DNA from: Bdellovibrio sp047344985
Lineage (GTDB): Bacteria; Bdellovibrionota; Bdellovibrionia; Bdellovibrionales; Bdellovibrionaceae
Length of the DNA: 64,000 nucleotides
Direction: 5' to 3'
NCBI RefSeq assembly: GCF_047344985.1
Contig: NZ_CP178861.1
Coordinates: 3,658,001-3,722,000 of the forward strand
This document shows positions 8,052 to 16,690 of this stretch, one piece after another (within the stretch, counting starts at the first letter, position 1; every line of letters starts with the position of its first letter). The translations under genes were made by a program, and so were the position numbers. The notes beneath the pieces were generated by a model. That model saw nothing but the letters and a program-made list of their open reading frames with translations, searched no databases and was not told where the DNA came from.

Positions 8052-8666
8052 ATGTTACACATATCTGCGCTTGAAAAACTAACCCACGAGCTGAGTCGTC
8101 TTCCCGGAATCGGTCCTAAGACAGCTCAGCGCTTGGCGTATTTTATTCTGAAGTCGCAGAATGAGTATCCAGAACGTTTGAGTGAAGCTCTTCTGCGTGT
8201 GAAGGCTGAGGTCCATGAGTGTCCTCGTTGTTTTAACTATACGGACACGGATCTTTGCCGTTATTGCGAAGACTCTCACCGTTCTGATGATTCTTTGTGT
8301 ATCGTGGAAGAACCCGCGGATATCATGCGCATTGAATCTTCCGGTGCCTTCCGTGGTCGTTACCATGTTTTGCATGGAGCGATCTCTCCGCTAGAAGGCA
8401 TTGGTCCTCAAGAATTAAAAATCAAAGAACTGATTGAACGTATCGACGCCGGAATTGAAGGCGACGGACCTGTGATTAAAGAGGTCATCCTTGCTTTGGA
8501 TGCCGATTTAGAAGGTGATACGACAATTTTGTACCTTGCTAAGCAACTCCAAGGGAAAGGTTTGAAACTTTCTCGCATTGCCCATGGAGTTCCTATTGGC
8601 AGCGACATCGATTTCATAGATGATAGAACTATGGGTCGTGCCCTGCAAAATAGAGTGGAGCTGTAA
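8052..8666 (+). CDS. recR: Recombination mediator RecR
   Basis: The 204-residue protein has the RecR layout: an N-terminal helix-hairpin-helix (LPGIGPKTAQRLAYFIL), a four-cysteine zinc finger (CPRCFNYTDTDLCRYC), a Toprim domain (DDSLCIVEEPADIMRIE to LALDADLEGDTT) and a C-terminal Walker B-like region (RIAHGVPIGSDIDFIDDRT). RecR works with RecO and RecF to load RecA at gaps. It follows ybaB by 7 bp, and its stop overlaps the start of the next gene by one base (TAATG), so translation of the two is probably coupled. Confidence 0.96.
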   Translation: MLHISALEKLTHELSRLPGIGPKTAQRLAYFILKSQNEYPERLSEALLRVKAEVHECPRCFNYTDTDLCRYCEDSHRSDDSLCIVEEPADIMRIESSGAFRGRYHVLHGAISPLEGIGPQELKIKELIERIDAGIEGDGPVIKEVILALDADLEGDTTILYLAKQLQGKGLKLSRIAHGVPIGSDIDFIDDRTMGRALQNRVEL

Positions 8667-9259
8667 TGTCCTTTATTAACTACAATGCCAAAGAGATTCA
8701 CTGCAAAGTCGTGTATTACGGTCCTTCCTTGGGCGGTAAAACAACGAACATCCAGTGGGTTTATCAAAAAACAGCGGAGGATCAAAAATCCAAGCTTGTG
8801 GCATTGAACACGGACATTGAGCGCACTCTCTTTTTTGACTTCTTGCCTCTGAATGTGGGTGATATCCGTGGTTTCAAAACACGTTTTCACCTTTACACAG
8901 TTCCGGGCCAAGTGGTTTACGATGCTTCTCGTAAGTTGATCTTAAAGGGTCTTGATGGCGTTATCTTTGTCGCGGACTCTCAAATTGAGCGTATGGATGA
9001 AAACTTAGAATCCCTTCGCAATTTAGAGAAAAACTTGGAACAACAAGGCTACGACATCCGCGAGATCCCTCTTATTATGCAATACAACAAACGCGATTTG
9101 CCGAATGTGGCTTCTTTGGCTGAGCTAAGAAGTGCATTAAACCCTTACAACGCACCTGAAATCGAAGGTTGCGCTTCTGAGGGTAAAGGCGTTTTTGAAT
9201 CTTTAAAGACCGTTTCTAAATCCATTATTAACGTTCTAAAGGGCGGAACGACTCTTTAG
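8666..9259 (+). CDS. mglA: MglA-type Ras-like GTPase
   Basis: The 197-residue small GTPase has a P-loop GPSLGGKT (19-26), the TVPGQ switch II that is typical of MglA, and NKRD as base-recognition motif. MglA sets cell polarity and drives gliding and type IV pilus behaviour in Myxococcus; the Bdellovibrio homologue has been reported to be important for prey invasion. No MglB partner is seen here. The start overlaps the recR stop by one base, which ties this polarity switch to the replication/repair operon. Confidence 0.92.
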   Translation: MSFINYNAKEIHCKVVYYGPSLGGKTTNIQWVYQKTAEDQKSKLVALNTDIERTLFFDFLPLNVGDIRGFKTRFHLYTVPGQVVYDASRKLILKGLDGVIFVADSQIERMDENLESLRNLEKNLEQQGYDIREIPLIMQYNKRDLPNVASLAELRSALNPYNAPEIEGCASEGKGVFESLKTVSKSIINVLKGGTTL

Positions 9260-9327
9260 TTTCCCTCACAACCGTGTTATATGAGGCCACTCGTATTCAT
9301 TTGGGTTACAATAAGCCCGAGGTTGAT

Positions 9328-10293
9328 ATGTCATATGATATTGTTGCTGATATTCAGCGCCTGAAAAAAGAAAAGAATGCCGTCATTTTAGCTCACTATT
9401 ATGAAGATGGTGATATTCAAGACGTGGCCGATTATGTCGGTGATAGTTTTTATCTCGCGAAGATGGGTCAGCAAGTAAAACAAGATGTGATCCTTCTTGC
9501 GGGTGTGGTCTTCATGGCGGAAAGCGTGAAGATTCTAAATCCGACGAAAACGGTTTTGGTTCCTGATATGGAAGCGAGCTGCTCGCTTGTTAAAGGCGCG
9601 CCTTACGAAAAGTATCTTGCTTGGCGCCGTCAGCATCCTGATGGGATTGCAGTTACTTACATCAACTCCAGTGCGGAAGTGAAATCTATTTCTGATGTGA
9701 TTATCACTTCTTCCAATGCGCAACAGATCGTGGAATCTATTCCTAAAGATCGTAAGATTCTTTTTGGGCCGGACCAGCATTTGGGTCGTTGGCTTTCTAA
9801 GAAATTGGATCGCGAATTTGTTTTGTGGCCGGGAGCTTGCGAAGTTCATGTGCTTTTCAACGCTAAGAAATTGCATGAACTGATTGCTCAACATCCAGAC
9901 GCTGTAGTGATTGCGCATCCAGAGTGTGATGAGTCTGTTTTGCAATATGCTTCTGTGATTGGTTCAACGTCTCGTTTGCTTGAAGAAGTTGAAAAGAATC
10001 CTGCAAAGAAATTTATTGTCGCGACAGAAACAGGAATCTTCCATCAGATGCAGAAAAAACGCCCGGATGTAACGTTGATTCAAGCCCCTGTTTTAGATTC
10101 AGGTTGCTCATGCAACAACTGCCCTTACATGAAGATGAATTCCATGGAAAAGATTAAATACGCTCTTGAGTCTTTCAAACCTCAAGTAGGTTTAAGCGAA
10201 GACCTTCGCTTGAAAGCCAAAGTGTCTTTGGATCGCATGATGGATATCACAAGCGGCAAGGCTGTCACTTGGCCTGCTGAATTTACCGTTTAA
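9328..10293 (+). CDS. nadA: Quinolinate synthase
   Basis: NadA condenses iminoaspartate with dihydroxyacetone phosphate to quinolinate for NAD synthesis. The 321-residue protein shows ILAHYYEDGDIQDVADYVGDS at the N-terminus and three [4Fe-4S] cysteine regions: C85 (MEASCSLV), WPGACEVH near 170, and CSCNNCPYM near 260. I start at ATG 9328 with a GAGG site; an in-frame GTG at 9274 would add 18 residues that have no family counterpart. No nadB or nadC is nearby. It follows mglA by 68 bp and precedes the next gene by 21 bp. Confidence 0.95.
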   Translation: MSYDIVADIQRLKKEKNAVILAHYYEDGDIQDVADYVGDSFYLAKMGQQVKQDVILLAGVVFMAESVKILNPTKTVLVPDMEASCSLVKGAPYEKYLAWRRQHPDGIAVTYINSSAEVKSISDVIITSSNAQQIVESIPKDRKILFGPDQHLGRWLSKKLDREFVLWPGACEVHVLFNAKKLHELIAQHPDAVVIAHPECDESVLQYASVIGSTSRLLEEVEKNPAKKFIVATETGIFHQMQKKRPDVTLIQAPVLDSGCSCNNCPYMKMNSMEKIKYALESFKPQVGLSEDLRLKAKVSLDRMMDITSGKAVTWPAEFTV

Positions 10294-10314
10294 TTTTCTT
10301 AAAGGAACTCGGTC

Positions 10315-10842
10315 ATGGCTCTTTCTCAAAGCACAATCGAGTTCCTGCAAAAGTCTTTAGTTTCTGATTTACAAGTTTTTGCTAAGCCTGAATGGGGAAG
10401 TCAAAATCCCGCTCATCGTGAATTGATGCGTGCGGAGCTTTCTGCTTTGTTTGCTGATGAGAACTTGAAGACATCTGTTTCTCACTGCGAAGGCATGGGA
10501 ATCGTTGTGGCTTCTCGCTCACCCGTGGGTGTCGATGTGGAAGTTCACACCCGCGTCGAAGAAAGGACCGTCGCTCGTGTATCGTCGCATGAAGAAGTTT
10601 TAGCAGCACCCAGTCCCGCATCTTTGTGGAGTGCAAAAGAAGCGATTTTTAAAGCACTTCGCTCGTATGATCAGCCGTCGGTGATTTCTAAAATTTCTGT
10701 AGGGGCCTGGAAAAATATTGATTCTCAGACTGAGACATACCGTCTTTTACACCCGGAAATTCATGGTTCTCCCTCTGAAAACAGAGGTGTTGTGATGCAT
10801 TTCGGGGAACACACTTATAGCTTTTTTGTTTTTCCCTCTTAA
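10315..10842 (+). CDS. 4'-phosphopantetheinyl transferase-like protein
   Basis: The 175-residue protein carries the two signatures of the phosphopantetheinyl transferase superfamily: PVGVDVEVH (about 67-75), where Asp and Glu bind Mg2+, and LWSAKEAIFKAL (about 104-115). Such enzymes transfer phosphopantetheine from CoA to a serine of a carrier protein. It is closer in size to short Sfp/HetI/AcpT-like forms than to AcpS. Its carrier target is not known; the acyl-carrier protein of fatty-acid synthesis is the default guess. An AAAGGAAC site precedes the ATG, and the gene probably shares a transcript with nadA. Confidence 0.75.
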   Translation: MALSQSTIEFLQKSLVSDLQVFAKPEWGSQNPAHRELMRAELSALFADENLKTSVSHCEGMGIVVASRSPVGVDVEVHTRVEERTVARVSSHEEVLAAPSPASLWSAKEAIFKALRSYDQPSVISKISVGAWKNIDSQTETYRLLHPEIHGSPSENRGVVMHFGEHTYSFFVFPS

Positions 10843-10909
10843 CTTTGGTCGGGTCCTGCCGAAGAGTTTATTAACCAGAGTTAATGATACTGATTAAGGC
10901 AGGTGACTA

Positions 10910-11302
10910 ATGGGAAGTACAAAATACAACCGCAGAGTGGCTCCAAGGAAAGAAGTCTCTCCCATTCATATTTCATATCTCACTTCACTCGATGACTTTG
11001 CAAAGATCGCAAAGAACTGTGAGATCGTAGAAGCTTCGTCAACGGGACTTTTACTTTTGATCAAACGTGATGATCTGATTCCGACGGCGCTTCGTAAAAC
11101 TTTGACCCTGGATGTGTTAATAGGCGATAGAGTCTTTATGCATCTTGAAGAAATGAATCTGGAAGTTTCTGGTGTGATCACTCGCACGCAGCTTCTAGGT
11201 AAAAAGGGTTTCTATGTGGCTGTGGATTACAGTGACGAAGCACCTGAATATTGGAGAGAATGTTTGATGGATCTTCTGCCAAAACCAGGAGAGTTGGACT
11301 AA
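10910..11302 (+). CDS. PilZ-domain protein
   Basis: The 130-residue cytoplasmic protein begins with an RxxxR motif (RVAPR, about 9-13), followed by ASSTGLLL around 44-51, which matches the xxSxxG half of the c-di-GMP-binding PilZ signature except that Glu replaces the usual Asp/Asn. A beta-rich remainder fits the PilZ barrel. It is probably a c-di-GMP receptor, although the Glu leaves binding uncertain. It is the last gene before the terminator at 11328. Confidence 0.7.
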   Translation: MGSTKYNRRVAPRKEVSPIHISYLTSLDDFAKIAKNCEIVEASSTGLLLLIKRDDLIPTALRKTLTLDVLIGDRVFMHLEEMNLEVSGVITRTQLLGKKGFYVAVDYSDEAPEYWRECLMDLLPKPGELD

Positions 11303-11327
11303 GTTTAAAAGCTTAAGTCTTTAAGAA

Positions 11328-11360
11328 AAAGCCTAGGGATTTTCCTTAGGCTTTTTTATT
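11328..11360. terminator. Bidirectional terminator between PilZ gene and phosphatase gene
   Basis: GCCTAGG (11331-11337) pairs with CCTTAGGC (11344-11351), with A-rich sequence on the left and T6 on the right, so it can end transcription from both sides. Confidence 0.85.
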
Positions 11361-11930
11361 TTAAATATATGTTCTTTGCTCTAAAGGCACATGGCCGATG
11401 TCTGCAAAACCCAAGAGAACCGCATTTCCCTCTTTATCGACACGAACCGTGGTGAGGGAGCCTTGTTGCAGGTCCATCTTGACCCACTTCTTATGATCTA
11501 TTCCTAAAGCCTTACATACCCAATATCTGATGACGTTGCCATGGGCGACGACAACATGGGTGGTAGCGCCGCTTCTGGGAGCTTTAAAAAGAAAATCAAA
11601 AGCTTTGTCTGCGTGGATCTGATTCTTCTTCATTGTTTCGCGTGCGGCTTTGTCGGTTTTCGTGACCGCTTCTAGTCCCGGCAAAATACCTTCGCGAAAC
11701 ATGTCGCGTTTGATTGCTTTCATCTGACATTGTTTTTCAATGTAAGAGGCCGTTTCAATCGCTCGCGGCATTGTGCTTGAATAAAGTCGATGGGGCTTCA
11801 GATCGCGCACCACTTGAGATGCCAGATGGGCCTGCGCTTTCCCCAAAGAAGTTAAACGTTCAGGATCTTTTTCATACTGACCGTGACGAACAAAGACGAT
11901 GGTTTTATAAATCTTTGGATCAAATGTCAT
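11361..11930 (-). CDS. Histidine phosphatase superfamily protein (PGAM5/SixA-like)
   Basis: The 189-residue protein has the catalytic RHG motif near the N-terminus (IVFVRHGQYEKD) and the second histidine in VVVAHGNVIRYW, plus SSTMPRAIETA, all typical of histidine phosphatases. The RHGQY context resembles PGAM5-like phosphoprotein phosphatases more than phosphoglycerate mutase. The substrate is unknown. I start at ATG 11928-11930, close to the family N-terminus. Several upstream in-frame starts exist but would overlap the divergent gene's upstream region and lack a ribosome site. Confidence 0.82.
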   Translation of the reverse strand: MTFDPKIYKTIVFVRHGQYEKDPERLTSLGKAQAHLASQVVRDLKPHRLYSSTMPRAIETASYIEKQCQMKAIKRDMFREGILPGLEAVTKTDKAARETMKKNQIHADKAFDFLFKAPRSGATTHVVVAHGNVIRYWVCKALGIDHKKWVKMDLQQGSLTTVRVDKEGNAVLLGFADIGHVPLEQRTYI

Positions 11931-12057
11931 AATGTTTATCGTTGCAGAAGTTTTTCTTAGTTGCAACGCCATCATATGGTTACCAATAGAAGACGGTGCA
12001 TTTTCGCTTGGCATAAGCTCTGCACTCCCCCACTTCGGAATATAAAACGGGGGAAAA

Positions 12058-12633
12058 ATGAAACCACTCTTCACATTGATGATTTTTGTTGTAGCGATGG
12101 CGAACACCGCTCACGCCGATTCTTTTACTACTATTCGTGATGGCAAGGAGTACATGTGTACTTCTACCGAGCCAAGAAATCCGGGCAATGCCGTAGATTG
12201 TGTGGATACTGCTTACCGCGGACCTTTTTCAAAAGAAGAATCGATGCGTATTTGTAGTGGCGCTACATCGAAAGCTCCTGCTGAGTGTGCGACGGCTGCT
12301 TATCGTGGTCCGTTCTCTAAAGAAGAATCTATTTCTCTTTGTGTGAGAGCGACTTCGGCGACAGGGCCTGTTGACTGCGCGACGACGGCTTATCGCGGAC
12401 CCTTTTCAAAAGAAGAATCTTTGCAACTTTGCTCGCGAGGCGGAACTCTTGCCAATGCTGAGTGCGCCATCAAAGCTTATCGTGGTCCTTACAGCAAAGA
12501 GGAAGCTCTTCGCCTTTGTAAAGCAGAGCCGGCGTTGTTGATCCGTTCATTCAAGCTAATGGAAAGCTCCCCAGAAGTTCAATCGAAGATTCAACTTTTC
12601 AAAGCAAAAGTATTAGGACTCTTTGATCGATAA
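12058..12633 (+). CDS. Secreted protein with four Cys-bracketed AYRGPFSKEE repeats
   Basis: The 191-residue protein has a signal peptide (residues 1-20) and four tandem units of 29-30 residues. Each holds a cysteine, then AYRGPFSKEES, then LC or IC, so the cysteines flank each motif and could pair within a unit. The last copy is AYRGPYSKEEA. A charged helical tail of about 35 residues follows. I do not recognise a named domain. GGGGGA precedes the ATG and a terminator follows. The periplasm or outside of the cell is the likely site. Confidence 0.8.
   Translation: MKPLFTLMIFVVAMANTAHADSFTTIRDGKEYMCTSTEPRNPGNAVDCVDTAYRGPFSKEESMRICSGATSKAPAECATAAYRGPFSKEESISLCVRATSATGPVDCATTAYRGPFSKEESLQLCSRGGTLANAECAIKAYRGPYSKEEALRLCKAEPALLIRSFKLMESSPEVQSKIQLFKAKVLGLFDR
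12205..12516 (+). repeat. In-gene tandem repeat, four units of about 87-90 bp
   Basis: Four copies of a segment coding for AYRGPFSKEES recur every 87 to 90 bp. The copies have drifted at third codon positions while the amino acids stay the same, which points to purifying selection on the repeat. Confidence 0.75.
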
Positions 12634-12693
12634 TGAGTCTCACGAAAGAGAGCTGTTTAAAGAGTTCTCACTGTCAAAAATACATTAGTCACT

Positions 12694-12726
12694 TGAGGTT
12701 TCACGGAACCTCAGTTCGTTTTATTT
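12694..12726 (+). terminator. Terminator of the Cys-repeat gene
   Basis: TGAGGTT (12694-12700) pairs with AACCTCA (12707-12713), followed by a T-rich tail. Confidence 0.7.
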
Positions 12727-12775
12727 ACATGTCGTAGGCTCTATCTGTGGCACCGATATTGATTGTCTTAAAGTC

Positions 12776-13360
12776 ATGGTTAAGACAAAAAGTATCGGAT
12801 TTTTTATCGCTTTGTTGATTGCGCCTCTGATGTCTCAGGGTAAGTCAGTAAGAATGTCTTCTTCTGAAACAGCGAAGCTTTGCGATTCTCAGCGTCCGAA
12901 CCCGACGACAAAACTGAAATCGGATCTTCAAAATATCTCCGCAGCCGTCGAAGATTCTTTGAATGTGTCTGGCTATAATTCTTGTAACGGAAAACAGAAA
13001 GGCATTGCCTCGGTGTATGGTCTTCGCGGACGTGATAACTTCGCTGGGAAAAGAACTGCGAGCGGCGAAATCATGCGTCCTGAAAAATACCGTGCGGCGA
13101 TTTTAAGAAGTGCTTCTCGCCAATACCCTTTGGGCACGTGGGTGCGGGTCACTAATGGCGATCGCTCTGTTTTAGTTTGCATCAATGATACCGGCGGAGG
13201 AAAAAGAGGACGAGTAATTGATCTTTCCGCAGCTGCTTCAAGGGCATTGGGTGGAGATGATCTTACTCATGTCGAAGTCGAATGTATTTTAAAACCTACA
13301 GATGGCCAAAGCCGTTGCGACGACAAGGTCGCAACTCAGATTTCGCAAAACGATCTTTAG
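12776..13360 (+). CDS. RlpA-like double-psi beta-barrel protein
   Basis: The 194-residue exported protein (hydrophobic N-terminus, residues 5-22) has an RlpA-type domain: GIASVYG, GKRTASGE, LPLGTWVRV-like PLGTWVRVTNG, VLVCINDTGGGKRGRVIDLS and ALGG. RlpA proteins are septal lytic transglycosylases or peptidoglycan binders. The lipobox cysteine usual in RlpA is not evident and there is no SPOR domain. Its stop codon directly abuts the stop of the convergent gene at 13361, with no terminator between. Confidence 0.82.
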   Translation: MVKTKSIGFFIALLIAPLMSQGKSVRMSSSETAKLCDSQRPNPTTKLKSDLQNISAAVEDSLNVSGYNSCNGKQKGIASVYGLRGRDNFAGKRTASGEIMRPEKYRAAILRSASRQYPLGTWVRVTNGDRSVLVCINDTGGGKRGRVIDLSAAASRALGGDDLTHVEVECILKPTDGQSRCDDKVATQISQNDL

Positions 13361-13999
13361 TTAAGCCAAATCCACAAACTGTGGAAGACCAATTTCAGAC
13401 ACCAACACAACAGAATAATGCGGAGGCAAGAACCAACTGATCGCCTCTGCAATACCTTGATGTTCTTTCGTTGGTGGATTTCCTAAAGACTCTAAAGAGA
13501 ATGCAAGATCATAGTGTTTGCGATCCGCACTCATCACAAGAATGCGTGGACGATGCACACCTTGATCGAAGAAGAATTGCTTTAAGATATTGCGCACGTA
13601 CTGTGGCAAGTAGTGAGGTGCCGGTGGACCTGCGTGAAGTTGTTGGCCCTTTTCTATTTCCACGGTTCCTACAGGAGACTCTTCAGCCGTTTTATAAAAC
13701 AAACCGGTTTCTTTGAAATGCCAAAGCATTCCGTATGTGAAAACATAATCCGGATAGGACTTCATCGGATTTACAACAAGGCCCACGCCTTTCATTGCCA
13801 ACCACTGCATGATTTTGTTGGCAGGTTCAGTCGCTTCAGCAGAAGTCTCTGCCAAAAGATACGGCCAACCATCGGGACCTTTTTGTGGAGCTTCGTGAAG
13901 AAGCTTAAGATTGCTTTGAGTGATCGCCATAAAGAAGTCGATTTCCCATTGATGATCGCGTTTTTCATCAGGGACGTTTACTAATTCCAGAAGGTTCAT
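13361..13999 (-). CDS. Conserved-looking cytoplasmic protein of unknown function
   Basis: The 212-residue protein has no signal peptide or membrane segment. It is rich in aromatic residues and prolines (GPDGWPYLL, FTYGMLWHF, GPPAPHYLPQY) and ends with an aromatic/hydrophobic stretch. I recognise no family. An AGGAG site lies 5 nt before the ATG. It follows the L,D-transpeptidase gene in the same direction but a terminator at 14027-14053 separates them. Confidence 0.75.
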   Translation of the reverse strand: MNLLELVNVPDEKRDHQWEIDFFMAITQSNLKLLHEAPQKGPDGWPYLLAETSAEATEPANKIMQWLAMKGVGLVVNPMKSYPDYVFTYGMLWHFKETGLFYKTAEESPVGTVEIEKGQQLHAGPPAPHYLPQYVRNILKQFFFDQGVHRPRILVMSADRKHYDLAFSLESLGNPPTKEHQGIAEAISWFLPPHYSVVLVSEIGLPQFVDLA

Positions 14000-14023
14000 G
14001 GGGACTCCTATGGCTCAAAAAAG

Positions 14024-14053
14024 AAAGGCCGGGTATTTTAACCCAGCCTTTTT
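14024..14053. terminator. Terminator after L,D-transpeptidase gene
   Basis: GGCCGGGT (14027-14034) pairs with ACCCAGCC (14041-14048) with one mismatch. T-rich tails occur on both strands; on the minus strand it ends the transpeptidase transcript. Confidence 0.75.
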
Positions 14054-14102
14054 ATGTCCCTTTCAGAGGGAGGTCAAGACGAAGCCCGTCGGGCCTTAAA
14101 TC

Positions 14103-14834
14103 TTAGTATTCTTCAACGATTACGATTGTTTTGTAACCACGCTCGTAACGAACACGGCCATACTCATCAAGCTGAGGTTGACCTGTTTTCGTGCTAAGAA
14201 CAGGAACTTGGCCTTTATCCGCAGCCAAAACTGCAGAGTGGATTTGTTGAATGTAGTTTTTATGAACGCGCACGCAACCAGAAGAAGCTCTAGAACCCAA
14301 AGCCGCCTCACCTGCTGCTTCACCGCTAGAAAGATCCGGTGGAACTTGGTGAACGGCTAGACCGCGAAGATCGTTGAAGAACATTGCGTATGGCATGTGG
14401 AATTTATTTTCGCCAGAACGGTAGTTCGCACCTTCAACTCGTTTGATTGTATAGAAACCGCGAGTTGTGTGTCTCCAGTGAGATTGTGTCGCACCTTTAA
14501 AGATTTTATTGAAAACACCACGAACTGCACCCACGTATTCGATGTCTTCTGCGCCGCTAGAAATTTTTGTCGTAAGCATCAACTGACGGTTTGTATAAAG
14601 ACGCAAAGTTTGTTTGTTCGCGGCTTTGTTGATCACGATCACGTTTGTGTATTGATTTAGGTAAGTCTCACCTTGGAAGTAAGCGACTTCGTCGAAAAGG
14701 CGGCCATAAGAAGCTTCGTAAGAATCTTCGACCATCAAGCGTTTTTCAGCTTCAGCGCGAGAATCCGCGAAAGTTTGAACAGAGAAAAGAGTTGCAAGCA
14801 AAAGCAAAGAAAACACAGTTAAAAGCTGTCTCAT
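14103..14834 (-). CDS. L,D-transpeptidase (YkuD domain)
   Basis: The 243-residue protein has a signal peptide (residues 1-23) and a YkuD domain. The catalytic region reads LAVHQVPP and then GSRASSGCVRVH, with histidine and the SxGCxR cysteine nucleophile. It forms 3,3 cross-links in peptidoglycan or attaches proteins to it. Bdellovibrio L,D-transpeptidases are known to remodel prey wall during predation; whether this one does is inference. The ATG has an AGGAG site and the gene has its own terminator. Confidence 0.9.
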   Translation of the reverse strand: MRQLLTVFSLLLLATLFSVQTFADSRAEAEKRLMVEDSYEASYGRLFDEVAYFQGETYLNQYTNVIVINKAANKQTLRLYTNRQLMLTTKISSGAEDIEYVGAVRGVFNKIFKGATQSHWRHTTRGFYTIKRVEGANYRSGENKFHMPYAMFFNDLRGLAVHQVPPDLSSGEAAGEAALGSRASSGCVRVHKNYIQQIHSAVLAADKGQVPVLSTKTGQPQLDEYGRVRYERGYKTIVIVEEY

Positions 14835-15012
14835 GAATACTCCTAAAAATGATGCCGGATGTTTAGCAGAAATTTTTCATAGCACGTACAAATTTTGGGC
14901 ACTGTGTAACAATTGTTTAATCTAGAAATTTCTACGCGGAATGCGACTCAAAACTCATATAACAGCGGCTTTTCCCTCTTTGGAAAAAAGTTCACGCCGT
15001 CGACAAGTGATC

Positions 15013-15834
15013 TTACTTTCCAGAGAGGAAATAGTTCTTCAAAGAGTAGATAAAAAGAGAGCCTTTATTTAATTCGGGAGCCACTTTTTCCATGAGTTCC
15101 CTTTTATGAAACTCCGGATACTTCGACCAGTGCATGGCGGGTTTAAGATGATGGGCGGTATGGTAACCGTTATTGCAAAAAAACCAGTTTTCAAAGCTCG
15201 ATAGAAAATTGCGCGAGTGATTGAACTCGGATTGCAAGTCACAGTTGTCGTGATTCACAAGATTGGCTAGCAGCAAAAGGAACAAACCGATCACACAGGA
15301 AGGTAAGAGCCAAAACAGTGTCATGAGTGGATTTACGTAAAGCAACGCGATGACATAGAGAAGAACAAGAATTCTTTCTACTTTCTGATTTTTACGAAGA
15401 TCTGTCGGCAGATTTAATGTCGGACGATTTTTTGTCATTTCTTGAGAACTCTTTTTTAAATACTCAAGACTGCGCAAAAAACCTGAAGAATGTTTTGTCG
15501 CAAGCTTATAGCTCGCCCAATCTTTTTCACCCGATTGATAGTGAGTATGATGATTAAACATGTGAACAGCGTGAAGACGTGTCGAGGGTGAGATCAGAAT
15601 GAGCGAGATCAAACGATCCACAAGTCTATTGAGGAATGCCGAAGTAAAAATCCCGCAGTGACGATGATTGTGATTAATCAATGACGCTTGAAGAACCAAA
15701 ACGATGTTGAGCAAGAATAGACCTACTAATGCGCCAATGCTGAAAGTGTCTTTCGGCGACAGCACTACAAATAACTGAAAAGTCCAAGTGAGACTCAGAA
15801 AAATCAAACTGCGAATATCAGAGAGATGCTTCAT
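15013..15834 (-). CDS. Membrane fatty-acid desaturase (FA_desaturase family)
   Basis: The 273-residue integral membrane protein shows three histidine boxes: HNHRH near 60-65, HMFNHHTHY near 100, and YHTAHH near 230, which bind the di-iron centre of membrane desaturases. Hydrophobic segments lie between them. I start at ATG 15834 because AAGGGAA stands 8 nt upstream; in-frame ATGs at 15855 and 15867 lie deeper in the upstream gene. It overlaps the preceding desaturase gene by 17 bp and is the last of three desaturase genes in a leftward operon. Its regiospecificity is unknown. Confidence 0.85.
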   Translation of the reverse strand: MKHLSDIRSLIFLSLTWTFQLFVVLSPKDTFSIGALVGLFLLNIVLVLQASLINHNHRHCGIFTSAFLNRLVDRLISLILISPSTRLHAVHMFNHHTHYQSGEKDWASYKLATKHSSGFLRSLEYLKKSSQEMTKNRPTLNLPTDLRKNQKVERILVLLYVIALLYVNPLMTLFWLLPSCVIGLFLLLLANLVNHDNCDLQSEFNHSRNFLSSFENWFFCNNGYHTAHHLKPAMHWSKYPEFHKRELMEKVAPELNKGSLFIYSLKNYFLSGK

Positions 15835-16678
15835 CAGAAATTCCCTTTTTCGCATAGGATCTGTCATATACGTCCCACACCAATCCTAGCTTTGCTAAAA
15901 GCTGAATGCCCCAGTAGATGGGATCAAGCTCCCACCACTTTAAGCCGGAGGCAGCAAGTTTTGGATAAGCGTGATGATTGTTATGCCAGTTTTCTCCGAT
16001 GGAAAACGGCATAAGCCACCAGATGTTGTAGCTTTCGTCTCTGGTTTCGTAGCTTCTTGTTCCGAAAAGATGACAGAAAGTATTAATCACCATCGCGATG
16101 TGAGCATTTGCTAAAGTAGAAACTAAAAATCCCCAAACGATGATTTGCATTTGGGTTGTTTGCAAAGATGGAAAATTATTTTCAATGAAGTATCCCGCCA
16201 CTGCCGTGAATCCTAAAAACGTGAGAGGCCCCAGAAAATGATATTTGTTGATCCAAATAATTTCAGGGTAAGAGGAAAAGTCCTTCATCAAATTCATATC
16301 AGTGGGTAAAGCATCCTCTTGCAAAAGCCATCCGATGTAAGCTCGGCCAAATCCCAACACTTTAGGCGAATGGGGATCCCCTGGCTTTTCAGCGTACTTA
16401 TGATGAAGACGGTGGCTGGTCGCCCACGAAAGAGGTCCTTTGTGCCCTGACGTCGTTCCCCAAAACGCCATCACGAATTGAAATGGACGTGATGTTTTAA
16501 AACTGCGATGGGAAAAATAGCGGTGATAAAATCCACCCACGGCAAAGTGACGGAAATAAAAAGCAAATAAGGCAAACCCTACTGCCGTCCATGACCAACC
16601 GTAGATAACGACTCCCGCCAAAGCCAAAAGATGCATCGTAAGAATTCGCAAGCAATGCTTAAGAGAATAATTCTTCAA
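15818..16678 (-). CDS. Acyl-CoA delta-9-type desaturase
   Basis: The 286-residue membrane protein has the histidine boxes of stearoyl-CoA-type desaturases: HRYFSHRSF, HRLHHKYAE and HNNHHAYP, with paired membrane helices around them. It should introduce a double bond into saturated acyl chains using O2 and an electron donor. The frame opens at TTG 16678 with AAGGGAA 5 nt upstream; no ATG precedes the first helix at equal support. It follows the next desaturase gene by 12 bp and overlaps the following one. Confidence 0.9.
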   Translation of the reverse strand: MKNYSLKHCLRILTMHLLALAGVVIYGWSWTAVGFALFAFYFRHFAVGGFYHRYFSHRSFKTSRPFQFVMAFWGTTSGHKGPLSWATSHRLHHKYAEKPGDPHSPKVLGFGRAYIGWLLQEDALPTDMNLMKDFSSYPEIIWINKYHFLGPLTFLGFTAVAGYFIENNFPSLQTTQMQIIVWGFLVSTLANAHIAMVINTFCHLFGTRSYETRDESYNIWWLMPFSIGENWHNNHHAYPKLAASGLKWWELDPIYWGIQLLAKLGLVWDVYDRSYAKKGISDEASL

Positions 16679-16690
16679 AACAATTCCCTT

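Noticed and set aside
12205..12516. CRISPR array
   Set aside because: The repeat is in-frame coding, 87-90 bp period, with drifted third positions, so not spacer-repeat structure.
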